A DNA stretch of 64,000 nucleotides from Larkinella sp965227735 (GTDB lineage Bacteria > Bacteroidota > Bacteroidia > Cytophagales > Spirosomataceae). The notes beneath the pieces were generated by a model. The model saw only the letters and a program-made list of their open reading frames with translations, was not told where the DNA came from and made no database searches. A program made the position numbers and the translations under genes. The stretch spans positions 5,208,001-5,272,000 of the forward strand of contig NZ_OZ245776.1 of the NCBI RefSeq assembly GCF_965227735.1, written 5' to 3'. Shown in pieces: positions 26,160 to 34,829 of the stretch. Each line of letters begins with the position of its first letter. The first letter of the stretch is position 1.

Positions 26160-27509
26160 ATGGAAAATCGTCGCGACTTTATAAAGAAATCTGCACTGGC
26201 GGGGCTCGGAATGAGCTTCTCTGCCGCTAGTTATGCCCGAATCCTGGGTTCCGCCGACCGCGTTCGGGTTGGCATTGTCGGGTTCTCAGACCGGTTCCGG
26301 GGTGCTTTGGCCCCCAGTTTTGCCAGCCATGCCAAAGAGCTCAACTTCGAGTTTGTGGCGGTTTCCGACCTCTGGAGCCGTCGGCGCGACGAAGCGGAGG
26401 CTTATCTGAAGGGAAAAGGATTCATTGGCAATGACAATTTTGCCAAATGCCGTAACAACGACGAACTCTACGATCGCAAGGATGTGGATGCGGTCATCAT
26501 CAGTACCGCTGACTTTCAACACGCGCTGCACTGTGCGGAAGCCGTGGATGCCGGACGCGATGTGTACGTCGAAAAACCGTTTGCAGAATCGCTGGAGGAT
26601 GCCCGCAAGGCGTTGAAAGCCGTCGAAAAAAGCAAGAAAATTGTACAGGTAGGCTCGCAACGCCGGAGTACACCGAATTATTGGGCCGCCAATGAATACA
26701 TCAAATCCGGGAAGTTTGGTGACATCACAATGGTTGAAATGACCTGGAATGTCAACCAGCCGGGACGGTGGCGCCGGGCAAAACTCGTTTCCGAAATCAA
26801 GAAAGAAGAAACTGACTGGAAGCGGTATTTGATGAACCGCCCGATGGTGGAATGGGATCCGCGCAAGTATTTGGAATTCCGACTGTTCTATCCGTATTCT
26901 TCGGGTATCCCGGGTCAGTGGATGTCGCACCAAATCGATACCGTTCACTGGTTTAGTGGCTATGATCACCCGCGCAGCGTGGTTGCCAACGGGGGAATTT
27001 ATGTCTGGAAAGATGGGCGTGTGAACCCCGATACATTCACGGCGGTTTTCGATTACGGCCCGGACGACGACAAAAGCAAAGGTTTTCAGGTGCTGTATAG
27101 CTCACGAATGAACAACGAAGCGGGCGGAACGAAAGAATTATACTACTCGAACGGCGGTATGATCAATCTGGATACGAACAAGATTAGCTCAGAAGGTGGT
27201 CTGGAAGCCAAGGCTGCGGCTGAAATGGGCATGAAACCCAATTTGCTGGCTGCCCAGTCACTGGCCACAACCGGTGAAAAACAGGTGACTTCGGCCAACA
27301 CCGGCGCTGACCCGATGACTTCGGCGCACATGCGGAACTGGATGGAGTGCGTTCGCAGTCGGAAAGAACCGAATGCACCGGCTAAAGTCGGCTATAATCA
27401 CTCCGTGGCCAGCATCATGTCGACCATCGCATACCAAACCGGCGAGCGGGTTACTTTCGATAACGCCAAGCAGGAAATCATGGCAAGTGGAAAAACCGTA
27501 AAAGTTTAA
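26160..27509 (+). CDS. Gfo/Idh/MocA family oxidoreductase, exported by Tat
   Basis: A 449-residue NAD(P)-dependent oxidoreductase. NRRDFIKKSALAGLGMSFS at the N-terminus is a twin-arginine signal, consistent with a folded, cofactor-loaded periplasmic enzyme. The Rossmann domain shows VRVGIVGFSDRF and DVYVEKPFAESLEDAR, where EKP carries the family's catalytic Lys; the C-terminal substrate domain contains WMSHQIDTVHWFSGYDHPRSV. It would oxidise or reduce a sugar, plausibly making or using a 3-keto-glycoside. It sits between the DUF1080 and DUF6807 genes on the same strand. Confidence 0.93.
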   Translation: MENRRDFIKKSALAGLGMSFSAASYARILGSADRVRVGIVGFSDRFRGALAPSFASHAKELNFEFVAVSDLWSRRRDEAEAYLKGKGFIGNDNFAKCRNNDELYDRKDVDAVIISTADFQHALHCAEAVDAGRDVYVEKPFAESLEDARKALKAVEKSKKIVQVGSQRRSTPNYWAANEYIKSGKFGDITMVEMTWNVNQPGRWRRAKLVSEIKKEETDWKRYLMNRPMVEWDPRKYLEFRLFYPYSSGIPGQWMSHQIDTVHWFSGYDHPRSVVANGGIYVWKDGRVNPDTFTAVFDYGPDDDKSKGFQVLYSSRMNNEAGGTKELYYSNGGMINLDTNKISSEGGLEAKAAAEMGMKPNLLAAQSLATTGEKQVTSANTGADPMTSAHMRNWMECVRSRKEPNAPAKVGYNHSVASIMSTIAYQTGERVTFDNAKQEIMASGKTVKV

Positions 27510-27562
27510 TTGATTAGATAGGAGCGTGGCCGGGCCACGTTCCTATAAATAGCCACCTGAAA

Positions 27563-28591
27563 ATGAAAAAACTAACCTTTGCTTTCTGCGTGTTGGCGCT
27601 CGGCGCAATGGCCCAGAAACAAGCTGTGCAACTGACGAATAACCAGGCGCAGAAACGCGTGGATGTTACGGTTGATGGCAAACCGTTTACCTCTTACATC
27701 TACCCGGGGCCGGATGTCCTGAAAAAACCGGTGCTGTATCCGATCCGGACGGCAGGAGGCAATTTCATCACGCGCGGCTGGCCGATGGACCCCCGGCCCG
27801 GCGAGCGCGTCGATCACCCGCACCATGTGGGCATGTGGCTCAATTATGGCGATGTGAATGGCCACGATTTCTGGAACAATTCCAACGATGTAAAAGGGCA
27901 TGGCGGCCCGTTTGGCACCATCGTTCACACGGGGATTAAATCGCTGAAAAGTGGAAAAGACGTGGGCGAACTGGTCGTGACCGCCGATTGGCTCGATAAA
28001 GACGGCAAGCCCTTATTGCAGGAGACGACGACGTTTGTTTTTCGCGGCACGCCAAAAGAACGCATCATCGACCGGACAACGACGCTGAAAGCCCTGGGCA
28101 AAGACGTGACGTTTAAAGACAACAAAGAAGGCATGGTAGCGATCCGGCTCGCCCGGCAACTGGAACACCCGTCGAACAAGCCGGAAGTGTTCACGGATGC
28201 GAGCGGTGTGGCAACCAAAGTATCCCAGATGGATAATACGGGTGTCACCGGAAAATACAAAAGCAGCGAAGGGGTAGAAGGCGAAAAAGTATGGGGAACG
28301 CGCGCCAAATGGATGAACCTGACGGGTGTGATCAACGGCGAAAACGTTTCAGTCGCACTCCTGGATAATCCGAAAAACATCGGCTACCCGACCTACTGGC
28401 ACTCGCGTGGCTACGGTTTGTATGCTGCTAATCCATTGGCTCCCAGTGTGATGAGCGAAGGTAAAGACAAGCCGATGAATTATGTGCTGCCTGCGGGCAA
28501 GTCCGTAACCTTCCGGTATGAAGTACTGATTACAAGCGGTTCGGTTTCCGATGATGCGCTGAGCCAGAAAGTCAATCAATTTGCGAATTAG
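27563..28591 (+). CDS. DUF6807 (PmoA-annotated) secreted protein
   Basis: A 342-residue protein with a signal peptide (MKKLTFAFCVLALGAMAQ). The segment RPGERVDHPHHVGMWLNYGDVNGHDFWNN is the signature of a family widely labelled PmoA but unrelated to particulate methane monooxygenase; it is now called DUF6807. The fold is a predicted beta-sandwich with a His-rich site. These proteins travel with Gfo/Idh/MocA oxidoreductases and DUF1080 hydrolases in sugar-uptake loci, so I infer a role in handling the same glycoside. It is the last gene of the locus. Confidence 0.88.
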   Translation: MKKLTFAFCVLALGAMAQKQAVQLTNNQAQKRVDVTVDGKPFTSYIYPGPDVLKKPVLYPIRTAGGNFITRGWPMDPRPGERVDHPHHVGMWLNYGDVNGHDFWNNSNDVKGHGGPFGTIVHTGIKSLKSGKDVGELVVTADWLDKDGKPLLQETTTFVFRGTPKERIIDRTTTLKALGKDVTFKDNKEGMVAIRLARQLEHPSNKPEVFTDASGVATKVSQMDNTGVTGKYKSSEGVEGEKVWGTRAKWMNLTGVINGENVSVALLDNPKNIGYPTYWHSRGYGLYAANPLAPSVMSEGKDKPMNYVLPAGKSVTFRYEVLITSGSVSDDALSQKVNQFAN

Positions 28592-28809
28592 TTAAATTTT
28601 TGAGCAACAAGGCATAGTAATTGCCTGCGGGCTTTTGTTGTGACCAATGCAGGCTTCATACGCTACTGCAAATTTGCTTATTTCTATGATCGGTTACTTC
28701 TAACCATCAAGTAAGTGCTAAAAGTCAATTTGTGCCATCTGATCGCTCGGATGGCTTTTTTTTTGATTCAGTGTCTGGTATTAACCCAAATCACATTAAA
28801 GACACCAGC

Positions 28810-29226
28810 ATGGAACCATTGCAACAGCTCATCGACTCTTACATGAACACATACCGGGCCATTATGTGGCGGATGAAAGACCGTGCTGTCGACAGCCGGG
28901 GATTGAGCGAAACCGTTCGGTTAACCGAGAATACGATTCGCCTACGGCGCCAGAAACCGGGTCTATGGCGGGTTAGTGAAGTTCGGTTGCTGGCCGAATA
29001 CTTCGGTTTGCCCGACAATGCCTGTGTGCGCCTGGAGCAGGAGTTAGCGCCCTTCATGAGCCAGGCATTGAAAATGCCGCCTTCCAAACGCCGTCTTCTG
29101 GAGCAGGCTACGCAATTGCACCTTCGGCGGATGTCGGCCAATAAACGGCTGGACTGGCCCGTTGAAGACATCGAAAAGCTACGGAAGGGATTACAGCAAT
29201 TTGAGGCCAACGCTTGTGTTGGCTGA
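28810..29226 (+). CDS. Hypothetical protein with possible helix-turn-helix
   Basis: About 138 residues from MEPLQQLIDSYMNTYRA; the open frame upstream to 28732 is less protein-like. The protein is basic and helical. The stretch VRLTENTIRLRRQKPGLWRVSEVRLLAEYFGLPDN resembles the second half of a phage-repressor-like helix-turn-helix (a recognition helix, then a third helix), but the first helix is not convincing. No other motif is visible. It is convergent with another unknown gene, and the two share a hairpin at their 3' ends. Confidence 0.6.
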   Translation: MEPLQQLIDSYMNTYRAIMWRMKDRAVDSRGLSETVRLTENTIRLRRQKPGLWRVSEVRLLAEYFGLPDNACVRLEQELAPFMSQALKMPPSKRRLLEQATQLHLRRMSANKRLDWPVEDIEKLRKGLQQFEANACVG

Positions 29227-29245
29227 AAAGGGATGCGTTGAAATG

Positions 29246-29282
29246 GCCGACCGGTTTCTAATTCAGGGAGAGACCGGTCGGC
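29246..29282. terminator. Shared 3' hairpin between convergent unknown genes
   Basis: gccgaccggt (29246-29255) pairs exactly with accggtcggc (29273-29282). It overlaps the last codons of the minus-strand gene and lies 20 bases after the stop of the plus-strand gene. T-runs are weak. Confidence 0.6.
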
Positions 29283-29659
29283 GCTTTATACGAAAACCGG
29301 TTTAATTTCGCGCTCATCCACGACCGAAAAACCGGGCTGTTGAAGCCCATTTTACTCAGCTCATCATCAATCTGTCGCAACAGAAAATTCAGTTGATGAA
29401 CCATCAGCCACTGTCGTTTAATTTGCTGCTTGAGGGAAGCCGGGGAACGGGTGGCTGATGTTTCCTCCATCAATCGCCGGACTGTGGCGCGTAAGTGGTA
29501 TTGAATGACGACCAGCCGACCGGCCAGAACGTGGTCGGCAGGGTGTTTTTCCAGAAAAGTGATGCCGTCGGAGATGAGCTGGTTTCGGCGTTGAAGGTGT
29601 TGTGTTACGGTGATCCAGGCCTGATCTGCTTTGATCGACTCGTAGGATGCAGTTTTCAT
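29258..29659 (-). CDS. Hypothetical protein
   Basis: A 133-residue, mostly helical and basic protein beginning MKTASYESIKADQAW. It has no signal peptide, membrane segment or motif I recognise. Features seen are a Leu/Arg-rich amphipathic helix (LAGRLVVIQYHLRATVRRLMEE) and a Gln/Lys-rich middle (LKQQIKRQWLMVHQLNFLLRQ), suggestive of a helical bundle. It is convergent with the preceding unknown gene and divergent from the DJ-1-type gene. The frame has the codon usage of neighbouring genes, so I consider it real. Confidence 0.55.
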   Translation of the reverse strand: MKTASYESIKADQAWITVTQHLQRRNQLISDGITFLEKHPADHVLAGRLVVIQYHLRATVRRLMEETSATRSPASLKQQIKRQWLMVHQLNFLLRQIDDELSKMGFNSPVFRSWMSAKLNRFSYKAPTGLSLN

Positions 29660-29844
29660 GATAATAGGTTATTTGCAAGTTTTCAGTACGGTTAAGTCAA
29701 AAATAATGAAATAATCCAAATAATATAGCGGTAATAAAGAAGAAATGAAGAATTTTAGTTGGCGGTAGTTTTTTGAAAGCCGGGCCTTTCTTGTCGGTGA
29801 TTTTGCGGATATTTGTAACCCCATTCACTTTGCCGAAACCCACT

Positions 29845-30537
29845 ATGAATTCTTCCATCCGGGCTCTCATTGTTTGCACCAACCACACGGATTATAAAAC
29901 CAAACCGGAGAAAACGGGGCTTTGGTTGAGTGAACTGACCCACTTTTATGATGAATTATCAGACAAAGAAATTTTGTATGACATCGTGAGTCCGAAGGGC
30001 GGGAGCGTGCCCATTGATGCACGGAGTTTGAAGCGGAAAGACAATACGAACGACAAATGGTATCCCAATCCGGTACTGAAAGCGAAGCTGGAGAATTCAC
30101 TCAAACCGGAGGAAGTGAATGCCGCGCATTACCAATTGATTTACTTTACCGGGGGGCACGGAACGCTCTGGGACTTTCCGGAGAACGAACCCCTTCAACA
30201 GATCACCCGGCAGATCTACGAAGGCGGTGGCATGGTTGCGGCTGTGTGTCACGGCGTGAGCGGGCTGTTGAATGTGCGCTTGTCGGATGGCAGCCTGCTG
30301 ATTCAGGACCGGCAGATTACGGGTTTTGCCAACGTGGAGGAGCGGCTTTTGGGACTAACCCAGGAAGTACCCTTTTTATTGGAAGACGAGCTTCGGAAGC
30401 GAAACGCGCTTTACCGGAAAAGTATAATTCCGTTCATGCCCTTTATCGAGGTAGACGACCGGTTGGTAACGGGGCAAAATCTGCTGTCGGCCCGAAAAGT
30501 CGGCAAGAAAGTGATGGAAGAAATGATTGAAAAATAA
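29845..30537 (+). CDS. DJ-1/PfpI-type class I glutamine amidotransferase-like protein (Hsp31-like)
   Basis: A 230-residue cytoplasmic protein from MNSSIRALIVCTNH; the upstream open frame to 29773 is not needed. The nucleophile elbow is VAAVCHGVSGLL with Cys135 and His136. Glu30 in TGLWLSELTHFYDEL is the usual acid of the Hsp31/glyoxalase III subfamily. These proteins act as methylglyoxal-degrading glyoxalases, protein deglycases or chaperones; the subfamily cannot be fixed here. It has its own terminator. Confidence 0.85.
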   Translation: MNSSIRALIVCTNHTDYKTKPEKTGLWLSELTHFYDELSDKEILYDIVSPKGGSVPIDARSLKRKDNTNDKWYPNPVLKAKLENSLKPEEVNAAHYQLIYFTGGHGTLWDFPENEPLQQITRQIYEGGGMVAAVCHGVSGLLNVRLSDGSLLIQDRQITGFANVEERLLGLTQEVPFLLEDELRKRNALYRKSIIPFMPFIEVDDRLVTGQNLLSARKVGKKVMEEMIEK

Positions 30538-30538
30538 G

Positions 30539-30570
30539 AAAAGCCGGCAGAAATGGATCGGCTTCTTTTT
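30539..30570. terminator. Terminator after the DJ-1-type gene
   Basis: aagccg (30541-30546) pairs with cggctt (30559-30564) and is followed by cttttt. It ends three bases before the stop of the convergent PHP-type gene, so it may serve both. Confidence 0.65.
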
Positions 30571-30572
30571 CG

Positions 30573-31343
30573 TTAAATCAGGTTGTTATTCAACAATCCG
30601 CTCTCCAGAACCTTCTGATAATACGGAAGTTTACGGGCCTGTTTGATGGCGGGTAGCTGGGTTTCATGGTAGATATCCGTTCCAACGAAAGACACCAGCC
30701 GTTGGTCGATCATCCATTCTGCCAGATTTCGGGCCTCCCGCGATGGCTGACCCGAGAGGGAAAGGAGGTTTAATTGGAACTTAACACCCTGATAGTGAAG
30801 ATTCCGCATCGTTTCTGGATTTTTTTGCAGGTAAATGTATTGTTCGGGATGAGCCATGACCGGCACCAGGTTCCGCTGTTGGAGAGCCGTAATTACCTTA
30901 TCCAGTTCGTAGGGCCGTTTAACCAGGCTGGTATCGAAAAGCAGATAGCGTTCGGTCGTACTTTGGCCAAACGTCAACAACTCGGCTTTGGAGTAAAGCA
31001 TCCTGAGTAAATTGATGTCTACAAAATACTCGGCGGCTACTTCCACTTCGATGTTAATCTTTAATTTTTGCAATTCGTACTTTAGAATCGACGCGGCTGC
31101 AAAAATGCTGTCGGTGGTATTTTGGTAGAAACCGTCCATGATGTGGAGGGTTGCAACGACCTTCCGAAAGCCTAAGGCGGAGAGTTCACGAAGCAGACTG
31201 ATGCTGTGTTCGACCGAATCGGTTCCGTCCTGACTGCCCGGCAGCAGTTGGGCATGGACATCGACACGAAGCTCGGAAGCCGAAGCCAATGCGTCAGGCT
31301 TAGCGGTTTTTGCACGGGCACGAGTCAGAAATCCGAATGGCAT
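30573..31343 (-). CDS. PHP-domain protein of the CpsB/YwqE tyrosine phosphatase family, metal site degenerate
   Basis: A 256-residue relative of the capsule-regulating phosphatases CpsB/YwqE. The family scaffold is clear: VDVHAQLLPGSQDG (28-40), VVATLHIMDGFYQNT (62-76), EVAAEYFVD, YLLFDTSLVKRP, PVMAHPEQYIY, FQLNLLSLSGQ and FVGTDIYHETQ. However, canonical enzymes read H-x-H and D-D in the first motif; here they are His30-Ala-Gln32 and Gln38-Asp39. The last motif has Tyr225-His226 where two His are usual. The trinuclear metal site may therefore be altered or lost. It lies next to rfbC (dTDP-rhamnose synthesis), consistent with a surface-polysaccharide setting. Confidence 0.82.
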   Translation of the reverse strand: MPFGFLTRARAKTAKPDALASASELRVDVHAQLLPGSQDGTDSVEHSISLLRELSALGFRKVVATLHIMDGFYQNTTDSIFAAASILKYELQKLKINIEVEVAAEYFVDINLLRMLYSKAELLTFGQSTTERYLLFDTSLVKRPYELDKVITALQQRNLVPVMAHPEQYIYLQKNPETMRNLHYQGVKFQLNLLSLSGQPSREARNLAEWMIDQRLVSFVGTDIYHETQLPAIKQARKLPYYQKVLESGLLNNNLI

Positions 31344-31481
31344 TGGGGTATGTAACTAGAAAGTTAGGCGATTCATCTGCCGGACAAAAGTTTGGCACGG
31401 CACCCTCAATCTGCTTCTTTAATGGACATGAATCGTGCCAAAACTAACAATCTGGGTAGTACTCGTTTATTAAACGGATAC

Positions 31482-31507
31482 AAAAAAAACCGCTCCGGTG
31501 AGCGGTT
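31482..31507 (-). terminator. Terminator of rfbC
   Basis: aaccgctc (31488-31495) and gagcggtt (31500-31507) form an 8-bp stem with a four-base loop; on the minus strand it is followed by a run of eight T. It lies about 28 bases after the rfbC stop. Confidence 0.85.
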
Positions 31508-31534
31508 CGGTACGAATCAGTAAGCGTCGGAAAT

Positions 31535-32080
31535 TTAAGACACCGATTGCGGAAATAATTCACGAAAACGAGCCAACTGTTGGTCTTTATCAGACACGTT
31601 CGGGTTTTCGATGCCCCAGTCGATGTTCAGATCAGGATCGTTCCAGATGATGCCCGACTCGCAGGCCTTGTTGTAGACATTGGTGCATTTGTAACTGAAA
31701 ATGCTGTCTTCGAGGGCTACAAAACCGTGGGCAAAACCCTCCGGGATGTAGGCCATGTTGCTGGTTTCCGAATCCAGGATAAAAGCTTCGTATTTCCCGA
31801 AGGTTGGCGAACCTTCGCGCAGGTCCACGGCAATGTCCATCACTTTCCCGGTAATGACCCGGACCAGTTTGCCCTGCGCAAACGGGGCGTTTTGAAAATG
31901 CAACCCCCGCAGAACTCCTTTGGTTGAAAAGGATTGATTGTCCTGCACAAAATGAGCGGTGATGCCTAATTCGTGGAAAACCGGTTGGTTGTATGTCTCC
32001 AGAAAACTACCACGGGAATCTTTAAATGTCTTCGGGCGTAATTCGACCAACCCTTCAATCGACGTTTTGATGACCTGCAT
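31535..32080 (-). CDS. rfbC: dTDP-4-dehydrorhamnose 3,5-epimerase
   Basis: A 181-residue cupin-fold enzyme of normal length. GVLRGLHFQNAPFAQGKLVRV carries the catalytic His61, DIAVDLREGSPTFGKY follows, and the conserved IPEGFAHGFVALED loop is present, with Tyr in YKCTNVYNKACESGIIWND near the active site. It epimerises dTDP-4-keto-6-deoxyglucose at C3 and C5 in dTDP-L-rhamnose synthesis. rfbA, rfbB and rfbD are not in the window. It precedes a PHP-domain gene on the same strand, and has its own terminator. Confidence 0.95.
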   Translation of the reverse strand: MQVIKTSIEGLVELRPKTFKDSRGSFLETYNQPVFHELGITAHFVQDNQSFSTKGVLRGLHFQNAPFAQGKLVRVITGKVMDIAVDLREGSPTFGKYEAFILDSETSNMAYIPEGFAHGFVALEDSIFSYKCTNVYNKACESGIIWNDPDLNIDWGIENPNVSDKDQQLARFRELFPQSVS

Positions 32081-32220
32081 GAAATACTAATTGAGCATAA
32101 AGAACCGGTTTGTCCGGCATCAGCGGACAAATTTAGGAAACTCTGTCTACTTCCAGTAATTTTGAGCCTCACCTTTTTTACGGGCACCCAACTAATTTAA
32201 CTTTAGCAGACCATCAACCT

Positions 32221-33033
32221 ATGACGGCTAATGAGTTGTATACGACTATTTTAACTAAAAAATCTTATTTGTGTGTGGGTTTGGACACCGACATTCGCCG
32301 GATACCGACGCATCTTCAGCGTGAACCAGATCCGGTGGCGGCCTTTAACCGACAGATCATTGAAGCCACGGCGGAGTATGCCGTGGCCTATAAACCCAAT
32401 ATTGCTTTCTACGAAGCCCAGGGTCCCCGCGGTTGGGAAAGCCTGCAACGAACCCTCGAATTTATTCCTAAAGACTGTTTTACCATTGCCGATGCCAAAC
32501 GCGGTGACATTGGCAACACCTCCGGTTTATACGCCCGTACGTTTTTCGACCCGGCTTCGTCGGGGCTGGACTTTGATGCCGTTACGGTGGCACCCTACAT
32601 GGGCCGGGATTCTGTCGAACCGTTCCTCGAATTTGAAAATAAATGGGTGATTCTGCTGGCCCTGACCTCCAACGCCGGGAGTGCGGATTTCCAGCAATTG
32701 CCCGTTGGGGATGAAAAACTCTACGAAAACGTGATCCGGACGTCGCAGACCTGGGCCGGAGCCGACCGGATGATGTACGTGGTTGGGGCCACGCGGGTCG
32801 ACGAACTGGCGCACATCCGGACGCTCATCCCCAATCATTTCCTGCTCGTTCCGGGCGTGGGCGCACAGGGCGGTAGCCTGGCCGAGGTGTCGCGTTATGG
32901 CATGAATCAGCAGTGTGGCTTGTTGGTCAATGCCTCCCGCAGCATTTTGTACGCGTCTGGCGGCACGGATTTTGCCCAGAGAGCCGCCGATGAAGCCCGG
33001 GCGTTGCAGCAGGAAATGGCGGGATATCTTTGA
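32221..33033 (+). CDS. pyrF: Orotidine 5'-phosphate decarboxylase
   Basis: A 270-residue type 2 OMP decarboxylase. The catalytic tetrad lies in FTIADAKRGDIGNTSG, with Asp91, Lys93 and Asp96. LCVGLDTDIRRIP at the N-terminus binds the base, and LLVPGVGAQGG near residue 215 is the phosphate loop. It makes UMP from OMP in pyrimidine synthesis. It is divergent from rfbC and followed by the second copy of the 200-bp palindromic element. Confidence 0.96.
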   Translation: MTANELYTTILTKKSYLCVGLDTDIRRIPTHLQREPDPVAAFNRQIIEATAEYAVAYKPNIAFYEAQGPRGWESLQRTLEFIPKDCFTIADAKRGDIGNTSGLYARTFFDPASSGLDFDAVTVAPYMGRDSVEPFLEFENKWVILLALTSNAGSADFQQLPVGDEKLYENVIRTSQTWAGADRMMYVVGATRVDELAHIRTLIPNHFLLVPGVGAQGGSLAEVSRYGMNQQCGLLVNASRSILYASGGTDFAQRAADEARALQQEMAGYL

Positions 33034-33086
33034 GTTAAAAGTGATGAGTTAAGCTGAGATAGTGTTATGAATTTCAGAGTAAGTCC

Positions 33087-33286
33087 TAACAAGCTGTTTG
33101 AGTTAACCGGGGAGAGCCCTGGAAGGGCGTTCTGTCAATAGTCAATAAGATCCATCAGCTAGTGGTAGCTCCGGAGGAGCGGTCTAAAAACATCTTCAGG
33201 CCGCTCCTCCGGAGCTACCACTAGCTGATGGATCTTATTGACTATTGACAGAACAGGCCTCTGGCCTTAATTCAAACAACTTCTAA
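33087..33286. repeat. 200-bp palindromic MITE-like element, copy 2
   Basis: Same length, ends and orientation as 5624-5823. The perfect stem is 54 bp (33129-33182 with 33201-33254). Within the arms a 16-nt block (33148-33163, agatccatcagctagt) differs from copy 1 (gcagacatcaactcgt at 5685-5700), and the opposite arm carries the matching changes. The 18-nt loop (33183-33200) is the exact reverse complement of the copy 1 loop. It takes up most of the 374-bp gap after pyrF; the rest holds nothing I recognise. Confidence 0.92.
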
Positions 33287-33407
33287 GGATATTTAGGAAA
33301 GATTTTTGGCTGAAAGTGTGACTTTTTGCCTTTTTCTCCTTCCAATACGTAGCTGCACGAACGATGCGTGTTACTCTTCATTCTTAACTCATCATTCCTA
33401 ACTCTTT

Positions 33408-34691
33408 ATGTCCGAAGAGTTTATTTATTTTCTCTGGCAATTTCATTATTTCCGGCATTCTGATCTGCGAACGGAGGAGGGGGAGAGCCTGCGGGTGATT
33501 CATCCGGGGTATCGCAATCCGGATGCCGGGCCGGATTTTACGCACGCCCGCCTTTTCGTGGGAGAGGTCGAGTGGGTCGGAACGGTGGAAGCGCACGTTC
33601 GGGCCGGAGACTGGCTGCTCCACCGTCACCAGCATGACCGGGCCTACGACAACGTGATTCTGCATATTGTCTGGGAAAAAGAGGCTCTTGAGTTAAAGCG
33701 GTCGGACGGTTCGGTTATTCCGACCTTGTGCCTGAGCGAGCGGGCGGACCTGACTTTGCTGCAGCGGTATGAGACGTTATTGGCTGAATCGGGCGCCATA
33801 CCCTGTGCTGCTCAGATCGCCGGCGTGGAACCCCTGCGCCGGACGGCCATGCTGGATAAAGCCCTGCTGCAACGTCTGGAACGAAAAGCCGCCGGGGTGA
33901 TGGCCCTGTTTCAGAGCACCGATCTGGACTGGGAGGAGACGACGTATCAGCTCCTGGCCGCAGCCTTTGGTTTTCAGGTAAATACCGAACCTTTTGGGCA
34001 ACTCAGTCGGCAGGTCTCATTGAAGATTTTGCAAAAACACCGTGATACGCTTCTGCAACTGGAAGCGGTGTTGTTTGGGACGGCCGGTTTACTGAACAGC
34101 GAAAAACCGGATGCCTATGAAGCCGAATTGCAGCGGGAATACCGTTTTCTGGCGGCCAAATATCAGCTTACTGCCAAAAAACTACCGGCCTATGCCTGGA
34201 AATGGGCGAAGCTTCGTCCGGCCAACTTTCCAACGCTCCGGCTGGCCCAGTTTGCCCAACTTCTGACTTTCCGGAACAGCCTGTTTTCAGTCCTGATCGA
34301 AACGGATGACAGTCGGGTTTTGCTGCGGCATTTGCAGGTTACACCATCTACCTATTGGCAAACGCATTACCGGTTTGGGAAAGCCTCCGGTCATGTTCTG
34401 GCTATATTGGGGCAGAAAGCCGCTGAAAATCTGATCATTAACGCCGTTGTTCCGTTGCTGGTAGCCTATTCCCATCATAAAGATCAGCCCGAATACCGGG
34501 AGCGCGCCATTCGCTTGCTGGAACAACTTCCGGCAGAAGATAACCGTGTGACCCGGGTCTGGCAGGATTTAAACATCCCGGTTCGTACGGCATTCGATTC
34601 GCAGGCATCCATTGAGTTGTACAAAAATTTTTGCCAGCCCAAAAAGTGTCTGTCGTGCCAGATTGGGGTGAGTTTGTTGTGGGGGAAATGA
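33408..34691 (+). CDS. DUF2851 family protein
   Basis: A 427-residue protein recognisable from its start, EEFIYFLWQFHYF, followed by LRVIHPGYRNPDAGPDFTHARL and VEAHVRAGDWLLHRHQHDRAYDNVILHIVW, the hallmark of DUF2851. The pattern of an acidic residue and Glu-x-His around residues 45-75 recalls restriction-endonuclease-like folds, which I offer only as a thought. The C-terminus CQPKKCLSCQIG has three Cys that could bind a metal. It is a common single-copy Bacteroidota gene without known function, not part of an obvious operon here. Confidence 0.88.
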   Translation: MSEEFIYFLWQFHYFRHSDLRTEEGESLRVIHPGYRNPDAGPDFTHARLFVGEVEWVGTVEAHVRAGDWLLHRHQHDRAYDNVILHIVWEKEALELKRSDGSVIPTLCLSERADLTLLQRYETLLAESGAIPCAAQIAGVEPLRRTAMLDKALLQRLERKAAGVMALFQSTDLDWEETTYQLLAAAFGFQVNTEPFGQLSRQVSLKILQKHRDTLLQLEAVLFGTAGLLNSEKPDAYEAELQREYRFLAAKYQLTAKKLPAYAWKWAKLRPANFPTLRLAQFAQLLTFRNSLFSVLIETDDSRVLLRHLQVTPSTYWQTHYRFGKASGHVLAILGQKAAENLIINAVVPLLVAYSHHKDQPEYRERAIRLLEQLPAEDNRVTRVWQDLNIPVRTAFDSQASIELYKNFCQPKKCLSCQIGVSLLWGK

Positions 34692-34719
34692 GGCTTGAAA
34701 AATTAACCGCAAAATGTAA

Positions 34720-34793
34720 AATGTTGAATGCCCAATGTAAAAGTGTTTCAAGAGCGCTAAGCCTCTTCACTTTTACATTGGGCATTCAGCATT
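34720..34793. repeat. 26-bp inverted repeat, aatgtaaaag family
   Basis: Arm 34720-34745 pairs with 34768-34793 with one G-U-type difference. The word caatgtaaaagtg beside the loop links it to the repeats at 5528 and 47597. It lies between the convergent DUF2851 and DUF892 genes and may be their shared 3' hairpin. Confidence 0.88.
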
Positions 34794-34829
34794 CTACGGT
34801 TATAACCCCTTAAAATCGGTTACAAAACC

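Noticed and set aside
27563..28591. Particulate methane monooxygenase subunit A label
   Set aside because: The protein is soluble and secreted with a beta-sandwich pattern; it is DUF6807, not a membrane copper monooxygenase.
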